Shown one piece after another: positions 21,243 through 22,987 of a DNA stretch of 22,987 nt. A model generated the notes under the pieces. It worked only from the letters and a program-made list of their open reading frames with translations, did no database searches and was not told where the DNA came from. The position numbers and the translations under genes were made by a program. Every line of letters begins with the position of its first letter. The first letter of the stretch is position 1. Source of the DNA: an uncultured Paenibacillaceae bacterium (GTDB taxonomy: Bacteria; Bacillota; Bacilli; Aneurinibacillales; Aneurinibacillaceae); NCBI GenBank assembly GCA_937874515.1, contig CALNBV010000011.1, forward strand, positions 1-22,987, read 5' to 3'.

Positions 21243-22961
21243 TTAAACTTCTATTCTTGGTTCTAGTCGAATTTTTTTAAGTTCTTCTCCAAATGTGAGG
21301 TTTAACTGGTTTCTTCCAATAGATCCTGGGTCATTGACAGTTAATTCGGAACTAAACTTCATCCAGTCAAGCATAACCTCTTGTTCTTGAGTGGTTAACC
21401 CTATTAATCGATACTGAAAATCTTGTTCAATAAATGCCATTATGATTTGATGAGGCTGAACCTTTCTCCTTCGAATGAGGGGAGAGCCTTTTCCACCCCT
21501 ACCCTGGTTTGAAATCTGGTTTACAGCAGTCCTTTTCACGACACCTTCTTTTGTAATCAATTGTATTAATCGTCCATCTTCTTCATGAAGAGGGAAAGAA
21601 TAACCCACTTCATCCTCATCTTCTAATTTCATTCCTCTTACCCCTGCCGTATTACGGCCGGTCATCTGAACTTCGTCAAAAGTAAAGCGGATCGAATTCC
21701 CCTGGTTTGAGAGGAGAAGAAGGTTCTCTTCATCCTTACAAAGATGTACGAATAGCACTCCATCATTTTCTTTCACTTTTACTGCTGCGATTCCTCTTTT
21801 TTTCTGATTTGTTCGATATTCTTCCACTTTTGAACGCTTCACCATTCCCTTTTTCGTTACAAACAGGAAGGATGAATCTTTAATATCATCGAAAGATTCG
21901 ATGGGAATAACAGCCACTATTTTTTGGTCTTTTCCTAAAGAAAGGACATTAACCACACTGGTTCCATGATCCTTCCAGCGGGAATCTGGTATTTCATGAA
22001 CAGGTAAGAAAAAGTAATCTCCATTCTCCGTAAATATCAGAAGTTGATGGATTGTATTGGTTTTTATGAAATAGCGAATATGGTCGCCTTCCTTTACACC
22101 GCTGGTCTCTATGGAAGCTCCTGAACTATTAAAGGAACGCATGGATGTCCGTTTAATATACTGTTCTTCCGACAAGGTTACAATGGTTTCTTCAGCGGGT
22201 ACAGTAATGGAGATATCCACTTCCAGATTTTCAATTTCATCTTCCAGAACCGTTCGGCGTTCATTCCCGTATCGGTCCCGAATTTCTGTTAATTCTTTTT
22301 CCAAAACATGATTTAATTTTTTTTCACTGTTTAAAATCCCACGCCAGGTGGCAATTTTCTTTTCAAGTTCATTTTGTTCTTTTTCATATTTTTTTATGTC
22401 TAAACGGGTTAACTGGTGCAAACGAATCTCTAAAATTGCTTCCGCCTGTTCATATGTAAATTCATATTGTGCCATTAACCGGTTCCGTGCATCTTCTCTC
22501 CCATCAGAATTCATGATGGTATCAATGACTTCCCGTAAGATGGAAATGGCACGAATAATCCCTTCAACCACATGGAGGCGCTTTTCCGCCCGATCTAAAT
22601 CATGTTGGGTACGGCGGGTGATAATTTCTTTCTGATGGGAAATATAGGCCTCTAATATCCCTTTCAGTCCCATTTGTTGGGGTCGTGCATCCGCAATAAC
22701 TAACATATTAAAACTATAAGATATTTGCAGGTCCGTTTTCTTGAATAAATAATTGAGAATCCCAGCAGGATCTGCATCTTTTCTCAATTCAAGAACAATC
22801 CTCAACCCTTCACGGTCTGTTTCATCCCTTACTTCCATAAGGCCATCAACGTTTTTCTCTAAAATTTCTTCTTCAATCTGGGTAACTAGAGCCTTTTTCT
22901 TCACAGTATAAGGGATTTCGTCAACAACAATGACCTGGCGACCGCCTTTTCCTGGTTCCAT
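21243..22961 (-). CDS. parC: DNA topoisomerase IV subunit A, C-terminal part only
   Basis: About 572 residues of a type IIA topoisomerase A subunit. Visible parts: the end of the breakage-reunion core (GGRQVIVVDEIPYTV), the dimerisation coiled coil (HVVEGIIRAISILREVIDTI, YEFTYEQAEAILEIRL) and a C-terminal beta-pinwheel. TDLQISYSFNMLVI and the coiled-coil region resemble ParC more than GyrA. The expected first GyrA-box position reads NQKKRGI; a QGRGGKG motif occurs in a later blade, so a GyrA-like behaviour is not fully excluded. Topoisomerase IV separates daughter chromosomes. The first ATG in frame is at 22961, but the family continues for about 270 more residues upstream, including the active tyrosine. 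The break coincides with the fold-back repeat at the window end and is probably artefactual. Confidence 0.88.
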   Translation of the reverse strand: MEPGKGGRQVIVVDEIPYTVKKKALVTQIEEEILEKNVDGLMEVRDETDREGLRIVLELRKDADPAGILNYLFKKTDLQISYSFNMLVIADARPQQMGLKGILEAYISHQKEIITRRTQHDLDRAEKRLHVVEGIIRAISILREVIDTIMNSDGREDARNRLMAQYEFTYEQAEAILEIRLHQLTRLDIKKYEKEQNELEKKIATWRGILNSEKKLNHVLEKELTEIRDRYGNERRTVLEDEIENLEVDISITVPAEETIVTLSEEQYIKRTSMRSFNSSGASIETSGVKEGDHIRYFIKTNTIHQLLIFTENGDYFFLPVHEIPDSRWKDHGTSVVNVLSLGKDQKIVAVIPIESFDDIKDSSFLFVTKKGMVKRSKVEEYRTNQKKRGIAAVKVKENDGVLFVHLCKDEENLLLLSNQGNSIRFTFDEVQMTGRNTAGVRGMKLEDEDEVGYSFPLHEEDGRLIQLITKEGVVKRTAVNQISNQGRGGKGSPLIRRRKVQPHQIIMAFIEQDFQYRLIGLTTQEQEVMLDWMKFSSELTVNDPGSIGRNQLNLTFGEELKKIRLEPRIEV

Positions 22962-22987
22962 ATGTGAAGAAAAAGGCTCTAGTTACC
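22881..22987. repeat. 25-bp perfect inverted repeat reaching the window end (probable fold-back artefact)
   Basis: Bases 22963-22987 are the exact reverse complement of 22881-22905, with 57 bases between. The right arm ends at the last base of the window. Reading parC upstream from 22961 into this arm gives eight codons unrelated to the family, including a TAA (22983-22985). A real gene would not be expected to carry this, so the arm is most simply a snap-back join at a contig end. Confidence 0.8.

Noticed and set aside
1..22987. CRISPR arrays, insertion sequences, tRNA or rRNA genes, prophage genes
   Set aside because: No regularly spaced repeats, transposase or integrase motifs, attachment-site duplications or cloverleaf-type sequences were seen on either strand.

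Overview
The window reads as chromosomal DNA of a low-GC Gram-positive bacterium, most likely class Bacilli (Bacillota). Support comes from the glgB-glgC-glgD-glgA gene order with a paired GlgC/GlgD, an AbrB transition-state regulator, a YabR-type S1 protein, a YcnI-type copper protein, strong AGGAGG-like ribosome binding sites, several TTG/GTG starts and U-tailed hairpin terminators. I cannot name a species. I saw no tRNA or rRNA gene, CRISPR array, prophage or intact insertion sequence.

Layout. 1-4313 (minus): glycogen operon glgB-glgC-glgD-glgA, with glgA cut by the left edge; thpR (4381-4947) lies just upstream. 4948-5499: a gene-poor stretch with a plus-strand promoter, three short reading frames, potential RNA helices and a terminator. 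5500-8964 (minus): probable five-gene operon of aldo-keto reductase, HadA-like and HadB-like hot-dog proteins, an LpxD-like hexapeptide acyltransferase and a PIG-L deacetylase. 9034-11106 (plus): DinG-type helicase. 11138-12309 (minus): abrB and a LysR regulator. 12479-14518 (plus): leuC-leuD, divergent from lysR. 14674-15544 (plus): padR and a DUF2812-type membrane protein gene broken by an in-frame amber codon. 15656-16294 (minus): ycnI. 16481-19588 (minus): exported PepF-like peptidase, membrane protein, L,D-transpeptidase. 19731-20648 (minus): stand-alone pyrB. 20771-21172 (minus): yabR-like. 21243-22961 (minus): C-terminal part of parC.

How the genes work together. The glg genes make ADP-glucose and build branched glycogen. 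leuCD perform the isopropylmalate isomerase step of leucine synthesis, probably under the adjacent LysR protein. The 5500-8964 operon is the most intriguing block. It combines a sugar de-N-acetylase, an acyltransferase with the LpxD fold and catalytic histidine, and a split (R)-3-hydroxyacyl dehydratase/hydratase pair. That resembles the chemistry of the first N-acylation steps of lipid A, here in an apparently Gram-positive background. The pepF-ldt operon looks directed at the cell envelope.

Oddities that affect interpretation. The last 25 bases of the window are the exact reverse complement of bases 22881-22905 and put a stop into parC, which looks like a fold-back assembly artefact at a contig end. 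The LysR protein appears to lack about 30 internal residues of its effector domain. DinG has serine at one of the four expected iron-sulfur cysteine positions.
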